Shown: positions 1 to 8,793 of the stretch, in pieces
Position numbering within the stretch: the stretch's first letter is position 1
How the letters are laid out: each line of letters opens with the position of its first letter
Source: Candidatus Obscuribacterales bacterium
Lineage (GTDB): Bacteria; Cyanobacteriota; Vampirovibrionia; Obscuribacterales; Obscuribacteraceae
Length of the DNA: 64,000 nucleotides
NCBI GenBank assembly: GCA_019747875.1
Contig: JAIEQI010000036.1
Coordinates: 1-64,000, forward strand
Reading direction: 5' to 3'
Notes under the pieces: model-generated
What the model was told of the DNA's origin: nothing
Databases searched by the model: none
The model's input: only the letters and a program-made list of their open reading frames with translations
Translations under genes and position numbers: made by a program

Positions 1-77
1 ACCGAACCGCCGTATGCGGACCCGCTTGTACGGTGGTGTGGCAGGGAGGAGTCCGCGAGGACTCCCCCTATGCCAAT
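1..77 (+). ncRNA. 3' end of a group II intron (domains V and VI)
   Basis: Seen: a hairpin at about 5-37 (CCGCCGTATGCG ... TGTACGGTGG) with the bulge and loop layout of bacterial group II intron domain V. It is followed by a second hairpin, 39-75: GGAGTCC (48-54), GCGA loop, GGACTCC (59-65), with an outer TGGCA/TGCCA pairing. An unpaired A near 70 suits the domain VI branch point, and an AT about 7 nt downstream (76-77) suits the 3' splice end. The intron-encoded reverse transcriptase would lie before base 1. Inference: a retroelement ends here; the 5' part cannot be seen. Confidence 0.75.
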
Positions 78-203
78 CGTTAGTGATTGCAAAAGAAGGG
101 CAATTCGAAAGCGGAGCGTTCTCAACCTACTCTGGAAGTTATGGACGAGTGTTTCGCTCTAGTATTGAGCGCGGACCCTCGAGTAGATCGAAGCCGGCAG
201 GAT

Positions 204-425
204 GATGCTGTTGGCGATCTCATCTCAGCTTGGTCTAGTGCAGATTTTTGCAGCTAGTATGGAGCGCGGACATCTTGTCCGCCCATAAGCGCGAAGCGCG
301 TTGCAGCTACGCATTCGGAGTTTCGCAAGAGGTAGAGTCTCCCTAAAGCTGTAGCGTAGATAGTAGCACCTGCCTATGGGCGGACGGGACGTCCGCGCTC
401 CATACATGAGATCGCCAACAGCATC
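204..425. repeat. Long imperfect palindrome, MITE-like
   Basis: A 20-bp arm GATGCTGTTGGCGATCTCAT (204-223) is exactly inverted at 406-425. Nested inside, 259-287 (ATGGAGCGCGGACATCTTGT...) is inverted imperfectly at 375-404. The inner arm itself contains the pseudo-palindrome GCGGACATCTTGTCCGC. The centre, about 288-374, has no ORF of note. It could be a small non-autonomous element or an interspersed-repeat cluster. The rest of the gene-free stretch 78-736 shows nothing else recognisable. Confidence 0.55.
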
Positions 426-736
426 AGGATGCAGGCGCTCCCGGGAGCGAAACGCTCTCAATGCAGCAAGTCGCTTTTAACTTTGCTGCACCATATCTGG
501 TGTCGCTTATTGGACTGTTCTCCGAGATTGTTCTGAAGCTTTTGGCATGCATACGAAACTGTCGATTTAGCATTGTCTGATCGTTCTTCCGGAGGCGAAG
601 AATTCAACCAAAAGCAGCGTCGTACTGGTTACTTTTAAGAAACTAAATAGGAACTTCCCTGCAACATCCCGAGTCTCACCAGCAGCCGACAAAAAGCGCT
701 TTACCAAAACCCCGCAGGCTCCGAGGTATATATAAG

Positions 737-1597
737 ATGATTAAGTTGAGTTCCCCGCTTGGTGCGGCGGCGCTGTTTTCGCTCGCCTGTACTTTCTATT
801 GCAACACGCTTGCTCCTGTATGCCTTGCAGGACAGATAACAATGTATCCGCAGCCGGAGCCTTCCCCCAGCACCGTGAGTTCGGAAATGCAAAAACTGAT
901 GAATTACGACATCGTGTTTGTCGTAGACAAGTCGGAGTCGATGCAACGTAAAGACTGTTTTTTGATGCCTGATGCCAATGAAGATATTACCGCGCCGCCC
1001 GAGAGGCGTCTTAGTAGATGGCAATGGTGCCAAAAGCAGATTGGCAATCTGTTCAAACTTGGTGGTAAGTCATTCCCGCTGAGCAAGCTAATCTTGTTCT
1101 CCGATGATTTTAAAGTGTATGAGAACGTTGGTGCTGAGGAGCTTGCGTCGGCATTCGTGACAAACAAACCGCGAGGCACAACTCAGGCCGCTCGTGCAAT
1201 CAAGCCGCAATTGAAACAGTACTTCGCCAACAAAGCACGCTTCGGTGATGTTACTAGACCGATGTTGATTGTGGTGATCAGCGATGGTGGATTGACTTCC
1301 AAATTGCCGCTGCGTCGGGCGATTATCGAAGCTACCGATCAAATGGAACGTCCAGACGAAATTGCAATCACTTTCCTGAAGATCGGTCATGATATTCGTT
1401 CGGCAAATCTCGAGCGCGACCTGAATAAGAAGCCTTCGCATGCCGTTGGCAAATATAACATTGTTAGTGTGAAGGATTTCGATGAGATCAATCAAATTGG
1501 ATTGGCGAGAGCCCTCATCGATGCCACCAAGGTACAACCGTCGCAACCGGATGCCAACCAACAAACTGCCAGTAAGGACAGTGCAGGCACAATGTAA
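737..1597 (+). CDS. Secreted von Willebrand factor A domain protein
   Basis: 286 aa. An N-terminal signal peptide (hydrophobic residues about 8-31) predicts export. From residue 57 a VWA fold begins with beta strand YDIVFVVD and a MIDAS motif DKSES (D64, S66, S68); a later GTT and the strand MLIVVISDGG supply the usual third metal contacts. VWA domains bind divalent metal and mediate protein contacts; no enzymatic domain is attached. The C-terminus is Gln/Ser rich and low complexity. The gene is convergent with the lipoprotein gene that ends 8 bp away. Partner and role are unknown. Confidence 0.7.
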   Translation: MIKLSSPLGAAALFSLACTFYCNTLAPVCLAGQITMYPQPEPSPSTVSSEMQKLMNYDIVFVVDKSESMQRKDCFLMPDANEDITAPPERRLSRWQWCQKQIGNLFKLGGKSFPLSKLILFSDDFKVYENVGAEELASAFVTNKPRGTTQAARAIKPQLKQYFANKARFGDVTRPMLIVVISDGGLTSKLPLRRAIIEATDQMERPDEIAITFLKIGHDIRSANLERDLNKKPSHAVGKYNIVSVKDFDEINQIGLARALIDATKVQPSQPDANQQTASKDSAGTM

Positions 1598-1605
1598 TTC
1601 GGTTC

Positions 1606-2049
1606 TTACTCTTTGCTTGAGGTCTGCTCAGTTTGCTTTTCGATAAAGGATTCAAATTCTCGCCATGCAGCAGGGTTTGATGGTTCTCCATTTGTTGATT
1701 GGCCGTCCGCATAGTAGAACGTTACGTCGAAAGAATCTGCACCCATCAACGGCTGAAATCCCTTTAGCGTGGTGCTTCGAATCATCTGGGAGTACTTGTC
1801 GAATTCCTTGCCGGTCAGGGTTAAGTCGCCTTCCTTCTTGTTCTGGCCAACTTGTTTTGAGAAGTGAATGTCGATCTTGTTGTTATTGATTGCGCCTCGA
1901 ATAATTTCCACGCGCTGATGCTCGGGAGGCAGCGTTTCGTTGCCATCGTAGAGCTGAAACTCGCTCAATCGATGAGAAGCACAGCCTGTCAATAAGGGCA
2001 TGAAAAACAAAACCAGCACTGTGTAAAACCTGCGACAAGCACTTTTCAT
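1606..2049 (-). CDS. Putative lipoprotein
   Basis: 147 aa. The N-terminus has basic residues, a hydrophobic stretch and a lipobox LTGC (Cys about residue 23), so it is predicted to be lipidated and anchored in a membrane; Lnt is encoded in the same window. The rest is hydrophilic with no recognised domain, and the end is charged (EKQTEQTSSKE). A copy of the GATAGCCCAGCGA repeat lies just upstream (about 2085-2102), which may mark its leader. Function unknown. Confidence 0.6.
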   Translation of the reverse strand: MKSACRRFYTVLVLFFMPLLTGCASHRLSEFQLYDGNETLPPEHQRVEIIRGAINNNKIDIHFSKQVGQNKKEGDLTLTGKEFDKYSQMIRSTTLKGFQPLMGADSFDVTFYYADGQSTNGEPSNPAAWREFESFIEKQTEQTSSKE

Positions 2050-2125
2050 TTTGAGACTCTGTGTAGTTAGCGGAGGAGAGTAAAGGACCGATAGCCCAGC
2101 GATACTCCAGACCGTCTTAAATTTA

Positions 2126-2198
2126 TGGGCGATGAGGGATTCGAACCCCCGACCTTCACGATGTGAACATGCTGCGCTACCAACTGCGCTAATCGCCC
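2126..2198 (-). tRNA. tRNA-Val (CAC anticodon)
   Basis: On the minus strand the cloverleaf reads GGGCGAT (acceptor), GCGC/GCGC D stem with AGTTGGTA loop, an anticodon loop TTCACAT giving anticodon CAC, a 5-nt variable loop, a T arm with TTCGAAT, and ATCGCCC closing the acceptor, with discriminator A at 2126. CCA is not encoded. The top anticodon-stem pair (27-43) is a G-A mismatch; the other stems pair. Confidence 0.92.
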
Positions 2199-2311
2199 GC
2201 TTGACCTGACTTCTAATATTACTACGGCTGTTCCTTAATTCTGGCGGCGATCACAGTGCGTTCACAATTGCCCCTTAGAGTTGGATAAGAGGAACATCAG
2301 AGGGCACGTCA

Positions 2312-3289
2312 ATGGCACTTGAAGCCAGTTACATTAAACCAAGGCGTGTTCGCCTTCTGGACGCAAAAACGTCGATTTCATTGGCGGAGCTTGGCGATTC
2401 TGTTGATGCCTACAGTGTCCAACCAAATCAAGGTGGTGAGTATTCGCTACTTGCACTTGATAAGGTTCTATATTCCGGTACCTTGAAGAATGAACAACAA
2501 ATTCTGATTGCCGATTGCCCGAAGTACGGTCGAGTGCTTGTTTTGGATGGAGAGCTGCAAAGTTCCGAGGTTGACGAGCGGCTTTACCATGAATTGCTCG
2601 TTCACCCTGCGATGTTGACCCATCCGAATCCACGACGCATTCTTATGATTGGCGGAGCTGAAGGCGGCTCGTTGCGAGAGATCTTTGTGCATCGAAGCGT
2701 TGAAGCCGTTACGCTGCTCGGCTGCCAGTCGGAATTGATTTCACTGTCGAAAGAACACCTCCATTCCTGGCATCAGGGGGCTTTTTCAGATCCACGGGTG
2801 CACGTCATTGATGGTTGTCCGCGAGAGTTTCTTTCCGATGACCCTGTTAGATACGATGTTATTATCTGCGATCTGCTCGATTTAGACTTGCACGACGAGA
2901 ACCACAGCAATTACACAAAGCAGTTTTTCGCGCTCCTGAGAAGTCGTTTGGCCGCTGGCGGGATATTGGCATGCCAGGGTATGCAGCTCTCGGAAGGCAG
3001 GGATGAACACTTCGTTCTAAAGCGCACGGTTGCCAGTGTTTTCTCGGAAGTCCATAGCTATCATGCGATGATTCCCTCCTTCTTATCCGATTGGGCATTC
3101 ATCATCGCGTCAGATTGGTTCAATCCTAAGAAGATGACGGAGAAAGCTGTTAACGATATTACGGCATCGCGCCTGAAAGGGCACCAGCTCAGATACTTAG
3201 ATGGTGAGTTCTTGCTCTCTTGTTTCTTGTTTCCAAAGCAACTGCGTAGTCGCATGACTGAAGCGGGAATTTGTTTGGAAGATCCCTAG
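2312..3289 (+). CDS. Spermidine-synthase-like aminopropyltransferase fold protein
   Basis: 325 aa. The SpeE family pattern is clear: an N-terminal beta region, LDGELQSSEVDERLYHELLVH (residues 79-98) equivalent to the substrate-gate segment, then the Rossmann SAM-type loop IGGAEGGSLRE (113-123) and YDVIICDLLD about residue 185. In typical enzymes the loop reads GGGDGG; here Asp is Glu, and the later catalytic segment is CDLLD rather than the usual DSTDP. It probably transfers an aminopropyl group or a related SAM-derived moiety, but the substitutions leave the substrate open. The gene stands alone and is convergent with hutH. Confidence 0.7.
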   Translation: MALEASYIKPRRVRLLDAKTSISLAELGDSVDAYSVQPNQGGEYSLLALDKVLYSGTLKNEQQILIADCPKYGRVLVLDGELQSSEVDERLYHELLVHPAMLTHPNPRRILMIGGAEGGSLREIFVHRSVEAVTLLGCQSELISLSKEHLHSWHQGAFSDPRVHVIDGCPREFLSDDPVRYDVIICDLLDLDLHDENHSNYTKQFFALLRSRLAAGGILACQGMQLSEGRDEHFVLKRTVASVFSEVHSYHAMIPSFLSDWAFIIASDWFNPKKMTEKAVNDITASRLKGHQLRYLDGEFLLSCFLFPKQLRSRMTEAGICLEDP

Positions 3290-3329
3290 AAACATAGGCG
3301 GGAAGCAAGTTTCAACCTTTACAAGGTCG

Positions 3330-4934
3330 CTAATTTAGAGCACCAATGGCGGATTCTACTGCTTCGACAATCTCACCGCTCATCACTAATGCCTTGGCTT
3401 TTTCAAGGTCGATGTACATTTCACGGTCGCGATCTAAGAACGGAATTACAGCACGGATTGTCTTGTAAGCAGCTTGAATGCCGGGTCCTGGCAGTAATTC
3501 GGCTTTCTGCTTTTCACTCTGTGTTGCACTTGCCGGATCGTCGAACATTCGATAATCAAGTCCCTGCGCCGCGCAGAGAAGCTCAATTGCAATGACAGTG
3601 GCGCTGTTTTCATAAATCGCCCTGGCCTTGCGCCCGGCTGTCGACCCCATTGACACATGATCTTCCTGGTTAGCCGAGGTTGGTATCGAGTCCACACTCG
3701 CAGGATGAGCTAACACTTTGTTTTCGGAAACTAGAGCAGCGGCTGTGTATTGTGCGATCATGAATCCGGAATCCGTACCACCATATTGCGTAAGGAAGGC
3801 AGGCAGTCCATTGGAAAGCGCTGGATTTACCAGCCTTTCAGTTCGTCGTTCAGAGATGTTTGCTAACTCTGCAATCGCAATGCCTAAATAATCCAGCGCT
3901 AGTGCAAGCGGCTGTCCATGGAAATTCCCTCCGGAGAGAATCTCATCTTCAAACACAAGTGGATTGTCGGTTGCCGAATTAACCTCGATCTCAAAAACCT
4001 GGCGTGCGTGGCTTACAGCCTGCCTCGTAGCACCATGTACTTGCGGCATACAGCGCAGAGAATAAGCATCCTGAACTAGTGGGCAGTCTTTGTGGCTTTC
4101 GATGATTTGGCTGTTTTCGAGAAGTCGTCGTAAATTTTCAGCAGACGCAGATTGTCCTGGATGGGCTCGCAAATCATGAATCTTTTTCGAGAATGGGCGT
4201 CCAGAGCCAAGTTGAGCTTCTAGTGACATTGCTCCGACAATGTCTGCCAGTTTGACGAGATACTCTGAGCGCAGCACTAATTGAGCGCCCATCGCAGTCA
4301 TAGACTGCGTTCCATTTGTTAGTGCCAGACCTTCCTTTGCCTCTAGCTCCATGGCGCTGAGTCCGGCACGCTGCAAAGCCTCGTTGCCGTCCATAATTTC
4401 GCCCTTGTATTCGGCTTTGCCGCGGCCAATCAAAACTAAGGCCAGATGCGATAACGGTGCCAGATCACCGCTGGCGCCCAGAGATCCCTGCTCAGGTACA
4501 ACAGGATGTATGCCGTTGTTTAGGCAGGCGATCAACAGCTCTAGAAGTTCTTTCCTAACACCGGAATAGCCCTTCGCAAGCGCGTTGGCTCTAAGGGCCA
4601 TCATTGAACGAATAATCTCTTTATCAAAGCAGGGACCCACTCCGGCTGCATGGCTCAAAAGCAGGTTGGTTTGTAACTGTTTACGATCTTCCGGCTGAAT
4701 GAAAACATCTTTGAACTTTCCAAAGCCGGTCGTTATTCCGTAAATTGCTTCCCCGGAATGCAATGCTTTGTCGACTACGGCCCGGCTTTTAAGGACCTGA
4801 GCTGCTGCGTTTTGGGAGAGCTGAGCTTGTGCCTGGCCGCGTGCTAATCGCGCCAAGTCCTCCAGTCGAAGCGAGTTTCCATCCAGTTCGACGACAGGGG
4901 ATCGTGCCAATTCTTTGCTCGTTATCACAGACAT
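3330..4934 (-). CDS. hutH: Histidine ammonia-lyase
   Basis: 534 aa, close to the family length of about 510. It converts histidine to urocanate and ammonia in the cytosol. The Ala-Ser-Gly triad that cyclises to the MIO electrophile is at residues 154-156 in GSLGASGDLAPLSH. Further family motifs are YGITTGFGKF (65-74), the conserved NGTQSM segment about residue 206, and NQEDHVSMG in the second half. The neighbours are not hut genes, so it may act alone or serve a different ammonia-lyase role; Tyr or Phe specificity cannot be excluded from sequence alone, though the motifs favour His. Confidence 0.88.
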   Translation of the reverse strand: MSVITSKELARSPVVELDGNSLRLEDLARLARGQAQAQLSQNAAAQVLKSRAVVDKALHSGEAIYGITTGFGKFKDVFIQPEDRKQLQTNLLLSHAAGVGPCFDKEIIRSMMALRANALAKGYSGVRKELLELLIACLNNGIHPVVPEQGSLGASGDLAPLSHLALVLIGRGKAEYKGEIMDGNEALQRAGLSAMELEAKEGLALTNGTQSMTAMGAQLVLRSEYLVKLADIVGAMSLEAQLGSGRPFSKKIHDLRAHPGQSASAENLRRLLENSQIIESHKDCPLVQDAYSLRCMPQVHGATRQAVSHARQVFEIEVNSATDNPLVFEDEILSGGNFHGQPLALALDYLGIAIAELANISERRTERLVNPALSNGLPAFLTQYGGTDSGFMIAQYTAAALVSENKVLAHPASVDSIPTSANQEDHVSMGSTAGRKARAIYENSATVIAIELLCAAQGLDYRMFDDPASATQSEKQKAELLPGPGIQAAYKTIRAVIPFLDRDREMYIDLEKAKALVMSGEIVEAVESAIGALN

Positions 4935-5086
4935 TATTTTCCAGAGAGTTCCAGGGGACGTCGCCTCCCATTTTCTCTAATTGGAAACATAAGTTGCTGC
5001 AAAGCGTCTCATTTTTCATGCTTCTCTGAATGCTTAAGGAAGAAAAGGCAGATTTTGCCGGTTCACCCCAGGGAAAAGGAGCTTTT

Positions 5087-5172
5087 GGGGTACCTGGAGC
5101 CATGGTAATATGGCTATGCTGGTTACTTGCATTTAGTAGATGTGGCGCGACAAAACATCTTTCAGGTACCCC
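5087..5172. repeat. 10-bp inverted repeat between hutH and the next gene
   Basis: GGGGTACCTG (5087-5096) and CAGGTACCCC (5163-5172) form an exact inverted repeat 66 bp apart in the divergent intergenic region. The outer copy ends just before the preferred start of the downstream gene. It could be a paired operator or a loop in the leader; no regulator can be named. Confidence 0.35.
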
Positions 5173-5184
5173 CTCGGACGAACC

Positions 5185-6777
5185 ATGATGAGCCGCAATT
5201 CAGATCTCAAACAAAAGACAAGAGCGCGACTGCGTTCGACGAAACACTCATCTGTGTTGCTTCTTGCAGCCAGTTTGTCAATAATTTTTTCTTCGATGAT
5301 TCCTTTGCCTGTATTGGCGGAGGATTCCACTACCGGCAACATTAGTAAGCTTGAGGAAAAGTACTTCCAGCACGACTTTCCGAAAGACGAGACGGCCGAT
5401 AGACTTAACCGGCTAGAGCAGCTCATGTTCGGTGAGACCCGAACAGGAAGTGTGGAAGAACGCTTAAAGAACCTCATGGCCTTGGTTCCAAACCTTGATT
5501 CAAAAGTTCAGGAAGCAAAAGCCCCGCCGGAGCCTGCCTCTGCGCCTGCGACTGAAGCTCCCAGACCCAGCAAGCCAGCATACAAGCCCGCTCCCGAAAC
5601 AGCATATGATGATGAGCCGCCTTCCAAGGACCAAAACAGTTATCCAGCAGTCTCGGCTATTGAAAAGAAGATTCTCGGTCGAGACTATGTGGGTGAAAGT
5701 CTCGGTAAGCGCCTTGACCGTCTTGAGATAAAAGCATTCGGCAAGACAAGTGCATCTGAAGACCTGCAAGACCGTGTCGACCGTTTGCGAAATTCAACCG
5801 GTATCGACGTTGCAAGGCAAAAGCCCATGAACAGCGAATGGGCAGACGAAGAAGAAGATCCACATATCGCAGGATCCGAGGGCATACAGCCATTTACAGG
5901 AGTAGGCGAGGATCCATCGCTTAACCGCAGTTATCGCAAACAAATGTCGTCCGATTACGCACGTCCAAAACCACCAGCTTATGACCCCTACGCCGGATCT
6001 GGGACTTTTGGTGCTGGTGGCGGTGGACGCGGCAGTTCTTATGGCTCCGGTAGTAGCGGCACTTTTGGCTCCGGACTTTCCTCCAGTGGACGCGGTGATA
6101 TGCCTCCCTCCGCCCCCGACTTCTCTCGTGGTAGCACCGGTGGTGGCTCACCTTCTCCTGCACCAGCACTTGGCGTAAGTCAGCAAATAGGTATGCTTGA
6201 GAAAGAAGTTTTCCAGAAAACTTACGGCGGCGAAACTCTACTCAATCGAATAAACCGCTTGGAAGTAACAGTATTCCCGCAAGACAAACCGCAAGCGGAC
6301 AAGTCACTTCCCGATCGGGTCAGCAGATTGCTGGCTGCTGTTCCCTTGTCGCAAGCAAGCATGCCGCCAGTAGCTCCGCAAAAACGGCAACGTAAAGATC
6401 CGGATTTCCCGGATCTCGATTTCAACGGACCAGGGCAGATATCAACTAAACCCGGTGGGCTGTCAAAGATCATCAATGGGCTCGGTAGCGCGCTTTCGGG
6501 AGGCTACGTTGGCGGCTATAACGCTGCCCCTGGAACGCTCGTGAACGATCCTTCAACCGGACTCCTGTACGATCAATACACGGGGACATTGATTGATCCA
6601 ATGACAGGCGCCGTTGTCGGTCGCCGCAGCGTGCAGACAAACGGATTCGGTAACACCGGATATGGTGGCTTCAACAGCGGCTTTTCACCGATGTCACCAT
6701 TTGGAATGGGTGGTGGCGGATCCGGATTGCAATTCGGCTTCGGCGGTGGCGGCATGCGCTTCGGCGGCTGGCCGTAA
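5185..6777 (+). CDS. Secreted repeat protein with 'RL-RLE---FG' units
   Basis: About 530 aa from the ATG at 5185, chosen because it puts the basic n-region and hydrophobic core (VLLLAASLSIIF) at a normal signal-peptide distance; an earlier in-frame ATG is at 5140. Three copies of a 40-50-residue unit are visible: one starting KLEEKYF with RLNRLEQLMFG, one starting AIEKKIL with RLDRLEIKAFG, and one starting MLEKEVF with RINRLEVTVF. Pro-rich and Gly/Ser-rich linkers separate them, and the tail is very Gly/Phe rich. The units look like short amphipathic helices. I know this repeat style from Obscuribacterales hypothetical proteins; the function is unknown, perhaps envelope associated. Confidence 0.65.
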   Translation: MMSRNSDLKQKTRARLRSTKHSSVLLLAASLSIIFSSMIPLPVLAEDSTTGNISKLEEKYFQHDFPKDETADRLNRLEQLMFGETRTGSVEERLKNLMALVPNLDSKVQEAKAPPEPASAPATEAPRPSKPAYKPAPETAYDDEPPSKDQNSYPAVSAIEKKILGRDYVGESLGKRLDRLEIKAFGKTSASEDLQDRVDRLRNSTGIDVARQKPMNSEWADEEEDPHIAGSEGIQPFTGVGEDPSLNRSYRKQMSSDYARPKPPAYDPYAGSGTFGAGGGGRGSSYGSGSSGTFGSGLSSSGRGDMPPSAPDFSRGSTGGGSPSPAPALGVSQQIGMLEKEVFQKTYGGETLLNRINRLEVTVFPQDKPQADKSLPDRVSRLLAAVPLSQASMPPVAPQKRQRKDPDFPDLDFNGPGQISTKPGGLSKIINGLGSALSGGYVGGYNAAPGTLVNDPSTGLLYDQYTGTLIDPMTGAVVGRRSVQTNGFGNTGYGGFNSGFSPMSPFGMGGGGSGLQFGFGGGGMRFGGWP

Positions 6778-6784
6778 ACAATAA

Positions 6785-7945
6785 CTAAGCTGTGGCGATC
6801 GTGCGGTGGATGTTCTCCGCATTAGCCATGCGTTGCCCTCTGGCATGGCCGGAGCTTCTTTCATAGTATTTGTCGAAAATTGCTGCAGCCTCGCCAGGTG
6901 TTTGAGCATGCTGTAAGCGCGCCCAGGAACCGGACTCGCTTGTCTTCAGCTCATGCATCATGAAATCAACTTGGACGCGCCAATCCGTTACTGGTTTTCC
7001 TTCATTGGCAGCGAAATTCTCTAATCCCTGGCGGCGGGAGCCAAGCCACTGAATGAGTCCGATCGCGCCCTCTCGAGGATTGTATGCATCGGTGCGCAGG
7101 TTCGATTCGGTCATCATGTTTCCTAAAATGCCGGAAGCGATGTGTGGCGGAAGCTGGTGCTTTTGGGTCATGTAATCAAAGATTTCTTTGGCTTTCACTG
7201 TTTCGCCTGGTCCCATAGGTTTACCTCGATCGGAGCCGCCTGTCCAAAGCGTGCCATCGCCGGCGCCACCATTGCCTCGATAGTTTCCGCCCCCATCGAA
7301 GCCCCCGTTTCCAGCAAAACCGGGCAAGCCGGATGTGCCACGATTGACGAATCCATTCTCTGGTGGTGGTGTAACTGGTCGATTTGGAGCAGGTTCAAAC
7401 GGTACGAAGGCTGGCAGATTCGGCTTAGCATTAGCCAGGTCATTCATCCATCCGGGGACCGGTTTGCCTGGATTGTTCTTTTGAAAGAGCCGGATCATGT
7501 CTTTTGCCGCTTCTTTTTGCATTTCCGACTGGTGCATTATTGCATCGTGCAAGCTTTTGTTGTGCTCCGGCTTGGAGCTTTGAATTTCAATATTGATGCT
7601 GCCGTCTGGGCTCGGCTGTGCTTTCTCATTTTTGACGAGCTTACCGTCGACGGTAAGAAAATAGTCGGGCTGCCGATTTGCAGCCTGGTTCTCACCAGCG
7701 CTGCTGAAACGAACCGGAGCCGCTGAATCTAATGCTTGCATGATTGGCGCCGGAATCTCAATCGCCCCTGCTGGCGATGATGCCGGTACATCAGATATTG
7801 TCGGCTGCGCATCACCTACTGATGCCAGTTTGGGCGCATCCGAGGAATGAAAGAAATCAGCCCGAAGGGAATCTGCAACGGAAGAAGACAAGGACGCTGT
7901 CGCTTCGCCTCCCGAGGGAAGCGAGTCACCTATGTTTAGACGCAT
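6785..7945 (-). CDS. Protein with C-terminal phage-tail-lysozyme-like domain
   Basis: 386 aa. Residues about 1-245 are low complexity, rich in Ser, Pro, Gly and Asn, with no signal peptide. Residues about 247-384 match the phage tail lysozyme family: IFDYMTQKH, ASGILGNMMTESNLRTDAYN with the likely catalytic Glu, IGLIQWLGSRRQGLENFA, and AAAIFDKYYERS. The family cleaves peptidoglycan glycan strands. No phage genes are nearby, so a cell-wall or antagonistic role is an inference. Convergent with the preceding secreted repeat protein, 7 bp apart. Confidence 0.72.
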   Translation of the reverse strand: MRLNIGDSLPSGGEATASLSSSVADSLRADFFHSSDAPKLASVGDAQPTISDVPASSPAGAIEIPAPIMQALDSAAPVRFSSAGENQAANRQPDYFLTVDGKLVKNEKAQPSPDGSINIEIQSSKPEHNKSLHDAIMHQSEMQKEAAKDMIRLFQKNNPGKPVPGWMNDLANAKPNLPAFVPFEPAPNRPVTPPPENGFVNRGTSGLPGFAGNGGFDGGGNYRGNGGAGDGTLWTGGSDRGKPMGPGETVKAKEIFDYMTQKHQLPPHIASGILGNMMTESNLRTDAYNPREGAIGLIQWLGSRRQGLENFAANEGKPVTDWRVQVDFMMHELKTSESGSWARLQHAQTPGEAAAIFDKYYERSSGHARGQRMANAENIHRTIATA

Positions 7946-8264
7946 GACAAAACCTCAACCAACCTAACCGATAAGGCCCTGCGCTCCTTGATAATAAAAT
8001 ATGTGTAAGATGTCTTCTGGTCCATGGTGGGATTCCCCCTTAAGCCCGTTAGGACTTCACTTCTAATCATTGGATTTACGGCAGCTTCAGGCACTCTGCA
8101 GCCCAGTTAAACAAACCGGCGCCGATTTGATAATTTCTGCAATCGTGCTGATCAAATGCAAATCAGCGCTGGTCATATACGAGGATCCTCAAGCTCTCCC
8201 CTATATATAGAACGCAGTTTTGAAATTTGTTTGAGTCGATGCTTTACCAATGGAGTGTCTTTGC
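7946..8264. other. Gene-free interval
   Basis: This 319-bp stretch lies between two minus-strand genes. I see no ORF, RNA or strong terminator. It carries a short palindrome GAGGATCCTC (about 8182-8191) and presumably the promoter of the lysozyme-domain gene. Confidence 0.4.
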
Positions 8265-8771
8265 TTAGCAAAAGAGATCGGCAGTTTGAGCCGCCCTGAG
8301 CGCCCAATTGATTGCCGGCGGTGTACAGAGTCCTAATATTATTGGGACGAGCGCCCATGCCAGAGAGCGCGCAATTCCGGGCTGATGCATTTTGCGGAAG
8401 CATGCAAACAATAGCCCTGCTCCCCAAATTAAACCAATTAGTTCAGCACCATTAGCACAGATATTCATTAAAGCCTCAAGCATCGCCAAGTTATTTACTC
8501 TTACTGTACCTGTTTTGTTTTCGCCTCCAGAAATAACCGTAATTTCTGAATCCGAAATTGGTCCTCTGGGCGTGCGCGATTCCAATTGTGATTCTCCTGT
8601 ACTAGAAGCGGAATCACGATTTGTAGTTTGAAGATCTGAATTTTGTACCACCTTCGTTTCGTGGCTATCATCGCCGAAATACTGAGCATTGGCTGCTTCT
8701 GTGACTGCTGTGAGTATGCTGCCAGCAATCATTGCAAGAAGTATGGATTTCACTTTGACTCCAATGTTCAT
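8265..8771 (-). CDS. Small exported two-TM protein, paralog 3 of a tandem trio
   Basis: 168 aa. A signal peptide ends near ANAQ, followed by QYFGDDSHETKVV, a variable Ser-rich linker, then GTVRVNNLAMLEALMNIC and two hydrophobic segments: about 112-132, ending in CFRKM, and about 139-160 with PIILGLCTPPAINW. The same skeleton is in the next two genes. The stop of the upstream paralog is 22 bp away, so the two are probably co-transcribed. The layout (cleaved leader, short polar part, two TM helices) recalls VirB2/TrbC pilins, but no sequence motif proves that. Function unknown. Confidence 0.65.
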   Translation of the reverse strand: MNIGVKVKSILLAMIAGSILTAVTEAANAQYFGDDSHETKVVQNSDLQTTNRDSASSTGESQLESRTPRGPISDSEITVISGGENKTGTVRVNNLAMLEALMNICANGAELIGLIWGAGLLFACFRKMHQPGIARSLAWALVPIILGLCTPPAINWALRAAQTADLFC

Positions 8772-8793
8772 CGCTCGACCTCAGGTTTACCGA

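Noticed and set aside
3330-4934. Phenylalanine/tyrosine ammonia-lyase
   Set aside because: Length and motifs fit bacterial HutH better, although specificity is not proven.
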